Notes under the pieces: generated by a model
The model's database searches: none
Told to the model about the DNA's origin: nothing
The model's input: the letters and a program-made list of their open reading frames with translations, nothing else
Made by a program: the position numbers and the translations under genes
Assembly: GCA_963712565.1 (NCBI GenBank)
Contig: CAVQIP010000072.1
Location: 1 to 64,000 of the forward strand
Direction: 5' to 3'
Origin: VAZQ01 sp963712565
GTDB lineage: Bacteria; Pseudomonadota; Alphaproteobacteria; Rhizobiales; Xanthobacteraceae
DNA: 64,000 nt
In this document: piece after piece, positions 7,916-15,971 of the stretch
Numbering within the stretch: position 1 is the stretch's first letter
Layout of the letters: every line of letters starts with the position of its first letter

Positions 7916-8890
7916 ATGAAGCGCTCGTCCGTGCTGGTCGTCGCCGCGCTGCTCGCGGGCTTGCCCGCGCTCGCCCTCGCCCAGGATTATCCGACCCGTC
8001 AGGCGACCATCATCGTGCCGTTCGCGCCCGGCGGCTCCGCCGACATCGTCGCCCGCATCTACGCGCAGAAGCTGTCGGAACGATTGGGCAAGCCGGTGGT
8101 GGTGGAGAACCGCGCCGGCGCCGGAACGGTGATCGGCGCGTCGGCGGCCGCGCGCGCGGAGCCCGACGGATATACGCTGTTCATGGGCGGCAGCTCGGCG
8201 CTCGCCTACAATCCCTCCCTGCACAGGAAGCTGCCGTACGATCCGGCCAAGGACTTCGTGCCGCTCGCGCACGTCGCCGCCATTCCGTTCGTGCTGGTGG
8301 TGCAGCCGTCGCTGCCCGTGCACTCGCTGGCGGATCTGATCAAGCTCGCGCAGGACAAGCCCGGACACCTCGCGTTCGGCACCGCCGGCCTGGGTTCGCC
8401 CGCTCACCTCTGCGCCGAATATCTGCGCAGCATCACCGGCATCGACATCACCTACATTCCCTACAAGGGCAGCGCCCCGGCGCTGACCGATTTCATCGCC
8501 GGGCGCATCCCGACCATGTTCGTCGACCTTCCGCCCGCGCTCCCCCTGATCCGGGAAGGCAAGATGCGCGCGCTCGGCGTGTCCTCGATCGCCGCGGTGC
8601 CGGCGGCGCCCGAGATCAAGCCGCTGGCGCAGGCGGGCGTGCCGGGCTACGACGCCGGCGGCTGGCTGATGTTCGCCACGCCGGCCGGCACGCCGCAGGA
8701 GATCGTGGACAAGCTCCATGCCGAGCTCAAGCGCATCACCGCCACGCCCGAGATCCAGCAGCGCTTCACCGAGATGGGCCTCGTTCCGATCGACAGCCCG
8801 GCGGTCGATGCGCTCAAGCGCTACGTGGTCTCCGAGATCGAGCGCTGGGGCAAGGTCATCCGCGCCGCCGGCATCCCCGAATCGGATTGA
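7916..8890 (+). CDS. Bug-family (TctC-like) receptor
   Basis: A 324-residue Bug receptor with a signal peptide (about residues 1-22, hydrophobic core VLVVAALLAGLPALALA). It then has YPTRQATIIVPFAPGGSADI, VVENRAGAGTVIGA, AEPDGYTLF and the segment PYKGSAPALTDFIAGRI. I start at ATG 7916 with a GGGAGAAGG site immediately before it; ATG 7892 is an in-frame alternative. It is closely similar to the next gene, so the two look like a local duplication. It sits between the permease pair and the ATPase of an ABC importer although Bug proteins normally work with TctAB. Confidence 0.9.
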   Translation: MKRSSVLVVAALLAGLPALALAQDYPTRQATIIVPFAPGGSADIVARIYAQKLSERLGKPVVVENRAGAGTVIGASAAARAEPDGYTLFMGGSSALAYNPSLHRKLPYDPAKDFVPLAHVAAIPFVLVVQPSLPVHSLADLIKLAQDKPGHLAFGTAGLGSPAHLCAEYLRSITGIDITYIPYKGSAPALTDFIAGRIPTMFVDLPPALPLIREGKMRALGVSSIAAVPAAPEIKPLAQAGVPGYDAGGWLMFATPAGTPQEIVDKLHAELKRITATPEIQQRFTEMGLVPIDSPAVDALKRYVVSEIERWGKVIRAAGIPESD

Positions 8891-8935
8891 TGCGCATCCC
8901 GATGAAACGGAATCAATACGAGCGGCAAACTCGGT

Positions 8936-9125
8936 CGGCTCCCTCCCCCAGCCAAAGTCGGATGCATCCGACTTCGGCCAGCATTAAGTGCCGAACTCGG
9001 GTAAACCCGAGTTCGCGCGGGGGAGTGTTGGGGAGGGGGGTAGTCCGTTTGGCAATGTCGGTGCGTCAACTTCGCGACCCCCACCCCCAACCCCTCCCCA
9101 CAAGGGGGAGGGGAGCGCACCGAGT
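8936..9125. repeat. Composite palindromic repeat with nested twin hairpin
   Basis: A CTCCCTCCCCC/GGGGGAG-type palindrome is interrupted near its centre by a twin hairpin. Hairpin 1 spans 8952-8977 (arms CCAAAGTCGGAT/ATCCGACTTCGG, one mismatch). The spacer is CCAGCATTAAGTGC. Hairpin 2 spans 8992-9015 (perfect 11-bp arms CGAACTCGGGT/ACCCGAGTTCG around AA). The outer element resumes with GCGGGGGAGTGTTGGGGAGG and closes with CCCCAACCCCTCCCC and GGGGGAGGGGAGCGCACCGAG up to 9125. Confidence 0.8.
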
Positions 9126-9161
9126 GCGCGGCCTGTTTCGGGATCGATCAGGGAGAGGAAC

Positions 9162-10142
9162 ATGAAACGTTGTTGGTTGCCGGTTCTCGCCGGGCTCGCC
9201 GTCGGCCTGCTGGCCGCGCCGGCCGCGCGCGCGCAGGACTACCCGTCGCGACAGATCACCCTGATCGCGCCGTGGCCGGCGGGCGGCGCGGTCGATGCGA
9301 TCTGTCGCGCCGTCGCGCCGCACCTGTCGGAGCGGCTGGGCAAGTCGGTGGTGGTCGAGAACCGGCCGGGCGCCGGCTCGGTGATCGGGACCGCCGCCGG
9401 CGCCAAGGCCTCGCCCGACGGCTACACCATGGTCATGGCCGGCAGCGGATCGCTCGCCATCAGCGCCACCATGTACAAGAAGCTGCCCTACGATCCGGTC
9501 AAGGATTTCATCCCGATCGCACTCGGCGGCAAGATTCCCTTCGTGCTCGTGGTCACTCCGTCGCTGCCGGTGCACTCGGTGGCGGAGCTGGTGACCTACG
9601 CCAAGGCCAATCCCGGCAAGCTGTCGTTCGCATCGGGCGGGCCCGGCTCGCCGCATCATCTCTACGGCGAGCTGCTCAAGAGCATGACCGGCATCGAGAT
9701 GACCCACGTGCCCTACAAGGGCAGCGCGCCGGCGCTGACCGACGTGATCGCCGGCCACGTGCCGCTCCTGTTCTCCGACACCGTCCCCTCGCTGCCGCAG
9801 ATCCGGGAAGGCAAGGTGCGGGCGCTCGGGGTATCGACCGCGGTCCGCGTTCCGTCGGCGCCCGACATCCCGACGATCGCCGAAGCCGGCGTCCCCGGCT
9901 TCGACGCCGCCGGCTGGGGCGTGTTCGCGGTGCCGGCCGGCACGCCGCCCGCGGTCGTCGGCAAGCTCAAGGCCGCGCTTCACGCCGTCCTGGCGCTGCC
10001 CGACGTGCAGCAGCAGATCATCAAGCTCGGCATGATCCCCGGCGGCGCCGAATCGCCGGAAGAGCTGCAGCGCTTCATCGCCGCCGAGATCGCGCGCTGG
10101 GGCAAGGTGGTGCAGCAGGCCGGGCTGGCCGGGACGGAGTAG
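9162..10142 (+). CDS. Bug-family (TctC-like) receptor, close paralogue of the preceding one
   Basis: A 326-residue Bug receptor with signal peptide (about 1-24, ending PAARAQ), YPSRQITLIAPWPAGGAVDA, VVVENRPGAGSVIG, ASPDGYTMV and PYKGSAPALTDVIAGHV. It shares long stretches with the 7916 receptor (for example FVLVVxPSLPVHS and the MTGI..THVPYKGSAPALTD region), supporting tandem duplication. The ATG at 9162 has a GGGAGAGGAA ribosome site directly upstream; the frame open to 8988 runs through the palindromic repeat and is not used. It converges with the HD-domain gene, leaving 38 bases between stops. Confidence 0.9.
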   Translation: MKRCWLPVLAGLAVGLLAAPAARAQDYPSRQITLIAPWPAGGAVDAICRAVAPHLSERLGKSVVVENRPGAGSVIGTAAGAKASPDGYTMVMAGSGSLAISATMYKKLPYDPVKDFIPIALGGKIPFVLVVTPSLPVHSVAELVTYAKANPGKLSFASGGPGSPHHLYGELLKSMTGIEMTHVPYKGSAPALTDVIAGHVPLLFSDTVPSLPQIREGKVRALGVSTAVRVPSAPDIPTIAEAGVPGFDAAGWGVFAVPAGTPPAVVGKLKAALHAVLALPDVQQQIIKLGMIPGGAESPEELQRFIAAEIARWGKVVQQAGLAGTE

Positions 10143-10180
10143 CGCCGCACGCGCCGCTGACAACAAAGCGACGTGGGCAA

Positions 10181-10957
10181 TCACAAAAACCGCGTCGGCC
10201 ACATCAGTGTGCGCCACATGTGCGACGACGGCGTGTTGTCGAGGCCCAGCCCCTCTTTCGGCTGCTTGAAGTGGCGGCCGACGATGTCGACGAAATCGTC
10301 GAGATTGACCTTGGCGTTGGGATCGAACGAGTAGATGTCGTTGACGCAGATCAGCCGCGCGGTCATGTAGTGTTTGTGGTTGCGGGCGCGCTTGTATTCC
10401 TCGACGATGTAGGGCTCGGGCTTGTAGTCGGGGCCGAAATATTTGACGTACATGTCGGGATAGCCGTAGCCCACCGACTCGTCGGGGAAGAAGCGCAGCG
10501 CCTGGTGCACGCGCACCGCCCAGCTCACCTCCTCGTCGACATAGGGCTCGATCAGCTGCGCGCCCCAGTAGCCGTGGTCGCAGCGGATGAAGCCGACCAC
10601 GCCGATGTCGTGCAGCAGGCACGCCAGCACCACCTTCTCGTCGAGGCCGGCCTTGAGCGCGTGGGTCGCGCTTTGCAGTAGGTGGTTCATCGAGGCGAAG
10701 CGCAGCTTGAAGAAGTCGATGAGCGTCGGCTTGTCCGGCATCGCCGGCAGCCGCGGATCGGCGCCCATGAGGAAATACTTGCCGGGGTTCTGCGCCTGCA
10801 GCGCGGCGCCGCCGACCATATCGGTCTTGCCGTCGGCCATATTGAACAGCACCGATTTGGTGGCGATCTTCTCGTTGAGCTCTTGCATCATGCGCTCTTC
10901 GAGCTCGTCGGCCTGCTCCGACAAGGTCAGCGGTTTCGATGCTGCCTGGGGTCCCAT
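10181..10957 (-). CDS. HD-domain protein (putative metal-dependent phosphohydrolase)
   Basis: A 258-residue soluble protein with an HD-type motif. His92 lies in MNHLLQSATHAL, His116-Asp117 in ACLLHDIGVVGF, and downstream His128 in CDHGYWGAQ; a conserved-looking Asp follows in ARLICVNDIYSFDP. These residues are arranged as in HD-superfamily metal hydrolases, but the domain is short and the C-terminal half is not recognised. It is inverted relative to the ABC importer genes on both sides. Start ATG 10957; the region to 11077 is the divergent promoter space shared with the ATPase gene. The substrate is unknown. Confidence 0.7.
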   Translation of the reverse strand: MGPQAASKPLTLSEQADELEERMMQELNEKIATKSVLFNMADGKTDMVGGAALQAQNPGKYFLMGADPRLPAMPDKPTLIDFFKLRFASMNHLLQSATHALKAGLDEKVVLACLLHDIGVVGFIRCDHGYWGAQLIEPYVDEEVSWAVRVHQALRFFPDESVGYGYPDMYVKYFGPDYKPEPYIVEEYKRARNHKHYMTARLICVNDIYSFDPNAKVNLDDFVDIVGRHFKQPKEGLGLDNTPSSHMWRTLMWPTRFL

Positions 10958-11077
10958 TGCAATGCTCCTGGCCCTTGCGGCGAATTGTCCGCCCTGCTTC
11001 GCGCCTGTCTACACGGAATTTGCCCCGGGCGAAACCGACCCCGATCGACGTTCTAGCCACAAACGGGCATACCATCT

Positions 11078-11848
11078 ATGAGAACTGCGATGCCTCACAT
11101 CGAAGTGTCCAACGTCTCGCTCACCTATGACACGCCCTCCGGCCAGGTCCCGGGCGTCGAGAACGTCAGCTTCGCCATCGAGGCCTCGGAATTCCTCTGC
11201 ATCGTCGGCCCCTCGGGCTGCGGCAAGTCGACCCTGCTCAACATCATCGCGGGCTTTCTCGTCCCCACCGCCGGGGAGATCCGCATCGGCGGCAAGGCGG
11301 TCACCGGCCACGGCCTCGACCGCGGCGTGGTGTTTCAGGACTTCGCCCAGCTGTTTCCGTGGCGCACGGCGCTCGGCAACGTGACCTTCGGCCTGGAGAT
11401 GAAGGGGATCGGCAAGGCCGAGCGCGAGCAGATCGCGCTCAACCAGCTCAGGCTGGTGAAGCTCGAGAAATTCGTGCGCTCGTATCCGCACCATCTGTCC
11501 GGCGGGATGCAGCAGCGGGTCGCCATCGCGCGCGCGCTCGCGTACAATCCGTCCGTGCTGCTGATGGACGAGCCATTCGCGGCGCTCGACGCGCTCACCC
11601 GTGACGACATGCAGCGGCTCCTCGCGGACGTCTGGCAGGAGACGCGCAAGACCGTGGTCTACGTGACCCACAACGTGGCCGAGGCGGTGTACCTCGCGGA
11701 TCGGGTCGTGGTCATGACGCCGCATCCCGGAATGGTGAAGGTCGAGGTGCCCATTCGCCTCACCCGGCCGCGCGATCCGCTCAGCGTCGAGTTTTTGGAC
11801 TATCAGAAATCGCTGCTGCGCCATCTCGGCCAGGGTGTGACTCAATGA
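11078..11848 (+). CDS. ABC transporter ATP-binding protein, nitrate/sulfonate/taurine type
   Basis: A 256-residue ATPase with Walker A GPSGCGKST (about residues 44-52), Q-loop VVFQDFAQLFPWRT, signature LSGGMQQRVAIARAL, Walker B VLLMDEPFAALDALT and the H-loop VYVTHNVAEAVYLADRV. It is of the SsuB/TauB/NrtD class, which powers import through the paired permeases at 6101-7749. Two starts are possible, ATG 11078 (MRTAMPHIEV) and ATG 11090; neither has a convincing ribosome site, and the second fits the usual family N terminus. Its stop overlaps the next gene's ATG by four bases (ATGA), so it is coupled to the Bug gene that follows. Confidence 0.9.
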   Translation: MRTAMPHIEVSNVSLTYDTPSGQVPGVENVSFAIEASEFLCIVGPSGCGKSTLLNIIAGFLVPTAGEIRIGGKAVTGHGLDRGVVFQDFAQLFPWRTALGNVTFGLEMKGIGKAEREQIALNQLRLVKLEKFVRSYPHHLSGGMQQRVAIARALAYNPSVLLMDEPFAALDALTRDDMQRLLADVWQETRKTVVYVTHNVAEAVYLADRVVVMTPHPGMVKVEVPIRLTRPRDPLSVEFLDYQKSLLRHLGQGVTQ

Positions 11849-12981
11849 ACGTCATGACGTGGATTTCGGCGAAGTGGGATCAGGCAAGCCGCAAGCTCGG
11901 TGCGCGCCCTCCCCCGCTTGCGGGGGAGGGGTGGGGAGGGGGTGGCCTTGGGCGAATCTTCGTGTGTGCCCCCACCCTGTCCCTCCCCCGCAAGCGGGGG
12001 AGGGGACGATGTGGCACCGGCCCTCTGAAGACCAAACTCTGCGCGCTTGCACTGCTCGCGCTCGTCGGCGCGGCGCACGCCCAGGAACCTTATCCGACCC
12101 GCCCGGTGCGGCTGGTGGTCGGCTTCGGCGCCGGCGGCCCGACCGATATTCCGGCGCGCTTCGTCGCCGACAAGCTCGGCGAGGCGCTCGGCCAGCGCGT
12201 GGTGGTGGAGAACAAGCCGGCCGCCGCCGGGATGATCGCGACCCGGGACGTGCTGGCGCAGCCGCGCGACGGCTACACCTTGCTGCTCTGCACCCATTTC
12301 GAGGCGATCAACACCGCGGTCTACAAGAACGCGCAGTTCAAGCTCAGCGACCTCGCGCCGATCTCGCTCATCGCCAAATACTATTACGGCCTCGCGCTCG
12401 CGAACGCGATTCCAGCCGCGGACTTCGACGCCTTCGTGCACTACGCCAAGGCGCATCCCGGCGAGGTGACCTACGCCACCATCGGCGCCGGCTCGGCGCA
12501 GGAAATCCTGGCGCGCCAGCTCGAGAAGCTCACCGGCATCAGCATGAACCGGATTCCGTTCCGCGGCGGGCCGCAGGTGGTGCAGGAGCTCATCGCCGGC
12601 CGCGTCCACTTCTACGTCTCGCCGACCCTGGCGATCGTCCCGCAGTACCAGGCCAAGCAGCTCAAGATCCTGGCGGTGTCGGCGCCCGCGCGGCTGAACA
12701 ATCTCGACGAGATTCCGACGCTGCGGGAGAAGGGTGTCGATTTCGTGCGCTTCGGCTGGCTCGGCATCTGCGCCGGCGCCGGCACGCCGCAGCCGGTCGT
12801 CGACCTGCTGCAGCGCCAGATCGCGACCATCGTCGGCACTCCCGAATACCGCGCGATGATCGAGAAGGCCGGTTCCATCGCGGTGGCGTCGACGCCGGCG
12901 GAGCTGCGGCAAGTGATCACGCAGACTTCCGACGACGTTTCCGCCAGCATCCGTGAATTCGGCATGCAGCAGGAGCAATGA
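11845..12981 (+). CDS. Bug-family receptor with repeat-derived N-terminal extension
   Basis: A normal Bug receptor begins at about residue 61: a signal peptide (hydrophobic core LCALALLALVG, cleavage near AHAQ at residue 79), then YPTRPVRLVVGFGAGGPTDI, VVENKPAAAGMIAT and QPRDGYTLL. The only ATG start in frame, 11845, overlaps the ATPase stop as ATGA. The 60 residues between it and the signal peptide are largely translated from a palindromic repeat (11893-12008), giving Arg/Pro/Gly-rich sequence. No ATG, GTG or TTG lies in frame just before the signal peptide; the codon there is CTG (12025). Either the repeat inserted in frame into the 5' end, or initiation uses an unusual codon. Confidence 0.8.
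   Translation: MNVMTWISAKWDQASRKLGARPPPLAGEGWGGGGLGRIFVCAPTLSLPRKRGRGRCGTGPLKTKLCALALLALVGAAHAQEPYPTRPVRLVVGFGAGGPTDIPARFVADKLGEALGQRVVVENKPAAAGMIATRDVLAQPRDGYTLLLCTHFEAINTAVYKNAQFKLSDLAPISLIAKYYYGLALANAIPAADFDAFVHYAKAHPGEVTYATIGAGSAQEILARQLEKLTGISMNRIPFRGGPQVVQELIAGRVHFYVSPTLAIVPQYQAKQLKILAVSAPARLNNLDEIPTLREKGVDFVRFGWLGICAGAGTPQPVVDLLQRQIATIVGTPEYRAMIEKAGSIAVASTPAELRQVITQTSDDVSASIREFGMQQEQ
11893..12008. repeat. Palindromic repeat, CCCTCCCCCGC/GCGGGGGAGGG family, inside an open reading frame
   Basis: The 24-bp palindromes CCCTCCCCCGCTTGCGGGGG(AGGG) at 11907-11930 and CCCTCCCCCGCAAGCGGGGG(AGGG) at 11981-12004 bracket a GTGGGGAGGGGGTGG ... CCCCCACCCTGT centre. The whole element lies in the reading frame of the Bug gene starting at 11845 and contributes no stop codon. 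Same family: 14080-14190 and 15791-15924. Confidence 0.9.
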
Positions 12982-13033
12982 TGCAACCGATCGGCGACGC
13001 CTTCGATCGGACAGCTTTAGGGAGGACGGTGCG

Positions 13034-14023
13034 ATGAACAATACGCGCGTTGCAATCACACGACGGCAGTATCTCGCGGCCAGCGCCGGCGTGCTGGCGG
13101 CGGGTCTCGGCGCGGCACGGCCGGCATTCGCGCTGGAGACCGTGCGCCAGGGCTACCAGACCAACATCTGGGGCATGCCGACCTATTATCTGCTCAAGTC
13201 CGGCCTGCTCGAGAAGCACGGCATCAAGTTCGAGGAATTCGCCGTGCCGTCCGGCAACCTCACCATGCAGCAGATGGTGGCGCGCCAGGTCGATCTCGGC
13301 ACCTATGCCGGGCCGTCCTTCATCATCGGCCACGACAAGGGCGGCCTGGTCGCGATCGCGCAGATCGAATATGTCGGCAAGACCGCGCAGATCGTGACGC
13401 GCAAGGACCTCAACCTCACCAAGGTCGAAGACCTCAAGGGGCGCAAGGTCGCCAACCAGACCGGCTCCTCCGTCGGCAACATCTTCGTCGACGTCGTCGC
13501 CGCCAAGGCCGGCCTCAAGAAGGGCGACTTCCAGGAGGTGCGGATGGACGTCAACAACATGGTCGCCGCCATGGCGGCCAAGACCGTGGACGCCATGGTC
13601 AACGTCGAGCCCTACAACGCGATCGCGGTCGCCGAGGGCATCGGCACCTCGATCATGGATTTTTCCGGCGTCGACCGGATGCCGGTGTTCATGGCGGCCA
13701 CGCCCGATTTCGTCGACAAGAACCCCGACACCGTCATCGCCTATCTCAAGGCCTGGAAGGACGCGGCGCAGGACTTCAAGAACAATCCCGCCAAGGTCGC
13801 CGACGTGATCTACGCCTTCTTCACCTCGAAGGGCTACAACATGTCGCGGGACACTTTCGCCAAGGCGCTCGCGCGCGTCGAGGTGGCTCCCGGCTTCCCG
13901 TCCGATCTGGTGCCGGGCCTGCAGCGCGACGCCGAGGTGCTGCTGCGCGAGAAGAAAATCTCCGCCGTCCCGGACTGGAAGAAGGCGCTGCGCCCCGACC
14001 TGTGGGCGAAGGCGAACGGGTAG
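13034..14023 (+). CDS. ABC transporter substrate-binding protein, NMT1/SsuA/TauA type
   Basis: A 329-residue periplasmic receptor. The N terminus has a twin-arginine-like segment TRRQYLAASAGVLAAG and a cleavage region RPAFALE near residue 35. The mature part has QTNIWGMPTYYLLKSGLLEK, YAGPSFIIGHDKG and VEDLKGRKVANQTGSSVGN, typical of NMT1/SsuA-like proteins that bind sulfonates, nitrate, pyrimidine precursors or aromatic acids. ATG 13034 is preceded by GGAGGACGGTGCG. It follows the inserted Bug gene by 52 bases and is the natural partner of the permeases at 6101-7749 and the ATPase at 11078. The ligand is unknown. Confidence 0.87.
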   Translation: MNNTRVAITRRQYLAASAGVLAAGLGAARPAFALETVRQGYQTNIWGMPTYYLLKSGLLEKHGIKFEEFAVPSGNLTMQQMVARQVDLGTYAGPSFIIGHDKGGLVAIAQIEYVGKTAQIVTRKDLNLTKVEDLKGRKVANQTGSSVGNIFVDVVAAKAGLKKGDFQEVRMDVNNMVAAMAAKTVDAMVNVEPYNAIAVAEGIGTSIMDFSGVDRMPVFMAATPDFVDKNPDTVIAYLKAWKDAAQDFKNNPAKVADVIYAFFTSKGYNMSRDTFAKALARVEVAPGFPSDLVPGLQRDAEVLLREKKISAVPDWKKALRPDLWAKANG

Positions 14024-14079
14024 CGCGATCAGTCCTGGAATCGTCGGTCTGGCCGCAGCCACGGCTGAGCGGCTCTTGC

Positions 14080-14190
14080 GTCCCCTCCCCCGCTTGCGGG
14101 GGAGGGCTAGGGTGGGGGCACGCAGTACGATCGCGCGATGCGCCCCCTCCGCCATCCCTCCCCCGCAAGCGGGGGAGGGAGCAGACCAAG
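14080..14190. repeat. Palindromic repeat, CCCTCCCCCGC/GCGGGGGAGGG family
   Basis: Outer palindromes CCCTCCCCCGCTTGCGGGGG (from 14083) and CCCTCCCCCGCAAGCGGGGG (from about 14156) enclose GGGTGGGGGCACGC and GCGCCCCCTCCGCC. The element occupies most of the 297-base gap before the LVIVD gene; nothing else is seen there apart from that gene's ribosome site. Confidence 0.85.
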
Positions 14191-14320
14191 TTCGCTGCAC
14201 TGGTGATGCTCGCCTCCAAGACTGGTTTGGCATCGCCATTCCATCTCTCGCTTGAGCATCTCGCCCTGCGCGCGGAAACGCGCTAAAGCTGCGCCCGCAT
14301 TTTTGGGCATGGAGAGTGGA

Positions 14321-15673
14321 ATGAAGGTCGCAAGGAAGAAGGTCGCGAAGAAAACTGCGAACAAGGCCGCCGGCAAAAAGCCGACGAAGAAGGCGGCGGC
14401 GAAGAAGCCCGCAGCGAGGAAAATGAGCAGGCCCGCCACCGTCCGCAGCGCCGCGCCGCGCGGCAACGGCGGACCCGTGACCTGGAATTTCAAGCTCATC
14501 GCCCACCACCTGCTCGACGGCTTCGGCGGCATGGGCGAAGGCATGTCGATCCAGATCGCGCCCGACGGCCGCCGCATCCTGTGGCTGGCGCACGAGAGCG
14601 CGCCGAAGAATTTCACCGCCGTCGACGTCTCCGATCCGCGCAAGCCCAAGGTGGTGGTGCAGACCGACCTGCCGCAGGCGCACATGCGCTCGAATTCGCT
14701 CGAGACCTGCGGGAACATCATGGCGGTGGCCTACCAGACCCAGAAGAAGGGCCTGCAGCCCGCCGGCATGGAGCTGTTCGACATTTCGGTGCCGGAGAAG
14801 CCGCGCTCGATCTCGTTCTTCGACTGCTCGGGCGCGACCTCGCGCGGCGTGCACCAGCTCTGGTTCTGCGACGGCGAATACGTCCACTGCGCCTCCGGCG
14901 CGCCCGACTTCTTGCCGACGCATCCCTCGGACGACCAGTTCTACCGCTGCATCGACGTGCGCAATCCGTCGAAACCGGTCGAGGTCGGGCGCTGGTGGAT
15001 GCCGGGCACCCGCCAAGGCGACAACGTGATGCCGCCGCCGCGCCACCCGCTCGACAAGGGCCACCGCGCCCACAACACCAACGTCTATCCGCAGCGACCC
15101 GACCGGCTCTACCTCGCCTATATCGACGGCGGCATGTTCATCCTCGACATTTCCGACAAGGCCAATCCCAAGCGCGTCTCGCAGTGGACCAATTCGCCGC
15201 CCTATACCGGCTTCATGCACACGGTGGTGCCGCTGTTCGAGCGCGGGCTGATGCTGGTGACCGACGAGTCGACCGAGAACAACGCCAAGGACTGGCCCAA
15301 GCTGATCTGGGTTCTCGACGCGCGCGAGGAAACCAACCTGGTGCCGATCGCGACCTGCCCGCTGCCGGATCACCAGGCCTTCGCCGCCCGCGGCCGCTTC
15401 GGCGCCCACAACATCCACGAGAACGTGCCGCTGCCGACCTGCTGGCACTCCGACCAGATCGTGCTCGGCACCTTCTTCAACGGCGGCTTGCGCGCCTACG
15501 ACATCTCCAACCCGTACCAGCCGCAGCAGGTCGGCGTGTTCGTGCCGCCGGCGCCGCCGATGGCGCCCACCGGCACCATCCAGCTCAACGACGTGTTCGT
15601 CGACGAGCGCGAGATCGTCTACACCGTCGACCGCCACGTCGGCGGCCTCTACATCCTGGAGATGGATTTTTGA
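14321..15673 (+). CDS. LVIVD-repeat protein with a histone-like Lys/Ala-rich N terminus
   Basis: A 450-residue protein. Residues 1-37 are almost only Lys, Ala, Arg and Thr (KKVAKKTANKAAGKK, KKAAAKKPAARK), like H1-type or polymer-binding tails. The rest carries LVIVD-type propeller repeats: FTAVDVSDPRKPKVV, MELFDISVPEKP, FYRCIDVRNPSKPVEV, MFILDISDKANPKRV, LRAYDISNPYQPQQV and a final GGLYILEMDF. The function of the family is unknown; bacterial members are often near redox or catabolic genes. ATG 14321 has GGAGAG upstream. There is no signal peptide. A shorter paralogue with a different insertion is encoded at 43560-44879. An internal ATG at residue 35 (MSRPATV) could make a tail-less form. Confidence 0.8.
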   Translation: MKVARKKVAKKTANKAAGKKPTKKAAAKKPAARKMSRPATVRSAAPRGNGGPVTWNFKLIAHHLLDGFGGMGEGMSIQIAPDGRRILWLAHESAPKNFTAVDVSDPRKPKVVVQTDLPQAHMRSNSLETCGNIMAVAYQTQKKGLQPAGMELFDISVPEKPRSISFFDCSGATSRGVHQLWFCDGEYVHCASGAPDFLPTHPSDDQFYRCIDVRNPSKPVEVGRWWMPGTRQGDNVMPPPRHPLDKGHRAHNTNVYPQRPDRLYLAYIDGGMFILDISDKANPKRVSQWTNSPPYTGFMHTVVPLFERGLMLVTDESTENNAKDWPKLIWVLDAREETNLVPIATCPLPDHQAFAARGRFGAHNIHENVPLPTCWHSDQIVLGTFFNGGLRAYDISNPYQPQQVGVFVPPAPPMAPTGTIQLNDVFVDEREIVYTVDRHVGGLYILEMDF

Positions 15674-15790
15674 CGGGGCTGTCGTGTCCCGGGCGCAGCG
15701 CAGCGTAAAGCGAAGCGCGGAACTATGTTACGAAGCCTGCGCGACCTTGATAGCGCTGCACACAGGAGCACGATGGCCAGAGCCACATCG

Positions 15791-15924
15791 TCCCCTCCCC
15801 CGCTTGCGGGGGAGGGACAGGGTGGGGGCAGGCAACAAGACTTGCGCCATAGTGCTCCGCAAGGGCTGCGCCATCATTCCCCCTCCCCACCCCTCCCCCG
15901 CAAGCGGGGGAGGGAGCACACCGA
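15791..15924. repeat. Palindromic repeat, CCCTCCCCCGC/GCGGGGGAGGG family
   Basis: CCCTCCCCCGCTTGCGGGGG at the left and CCCTCCCCCGCAAGCGGGGG at the right enclose CAGGGTGGGGGCAGG and CCCCCTCCCCA. It fills the centre of the 298-base gap between the LVIVD gene and the GTPase pseudogene; the first 100 bases of that gap hold nothing recognisable. Confidence 0.85.
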
Positions 15925-15971
15925 ATTTGCGGCTCGTGCTGATTCCGCTTCGGCGGACTAGGCTATAGCGC

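Noticed and set aside
12917..15637. A 906-codon open frame on the minus strand opposite the receptor and LVIVD genes
   Set aside because: Its translation is Arg/His/Gly/Val-rich low complexity, it runs antisense through three well-supported plus-strand genes and across a repeat, and it has no family motif. It is a high-GC shadow frame, as are similar long frames at 18748-21039 and 26648-28978.
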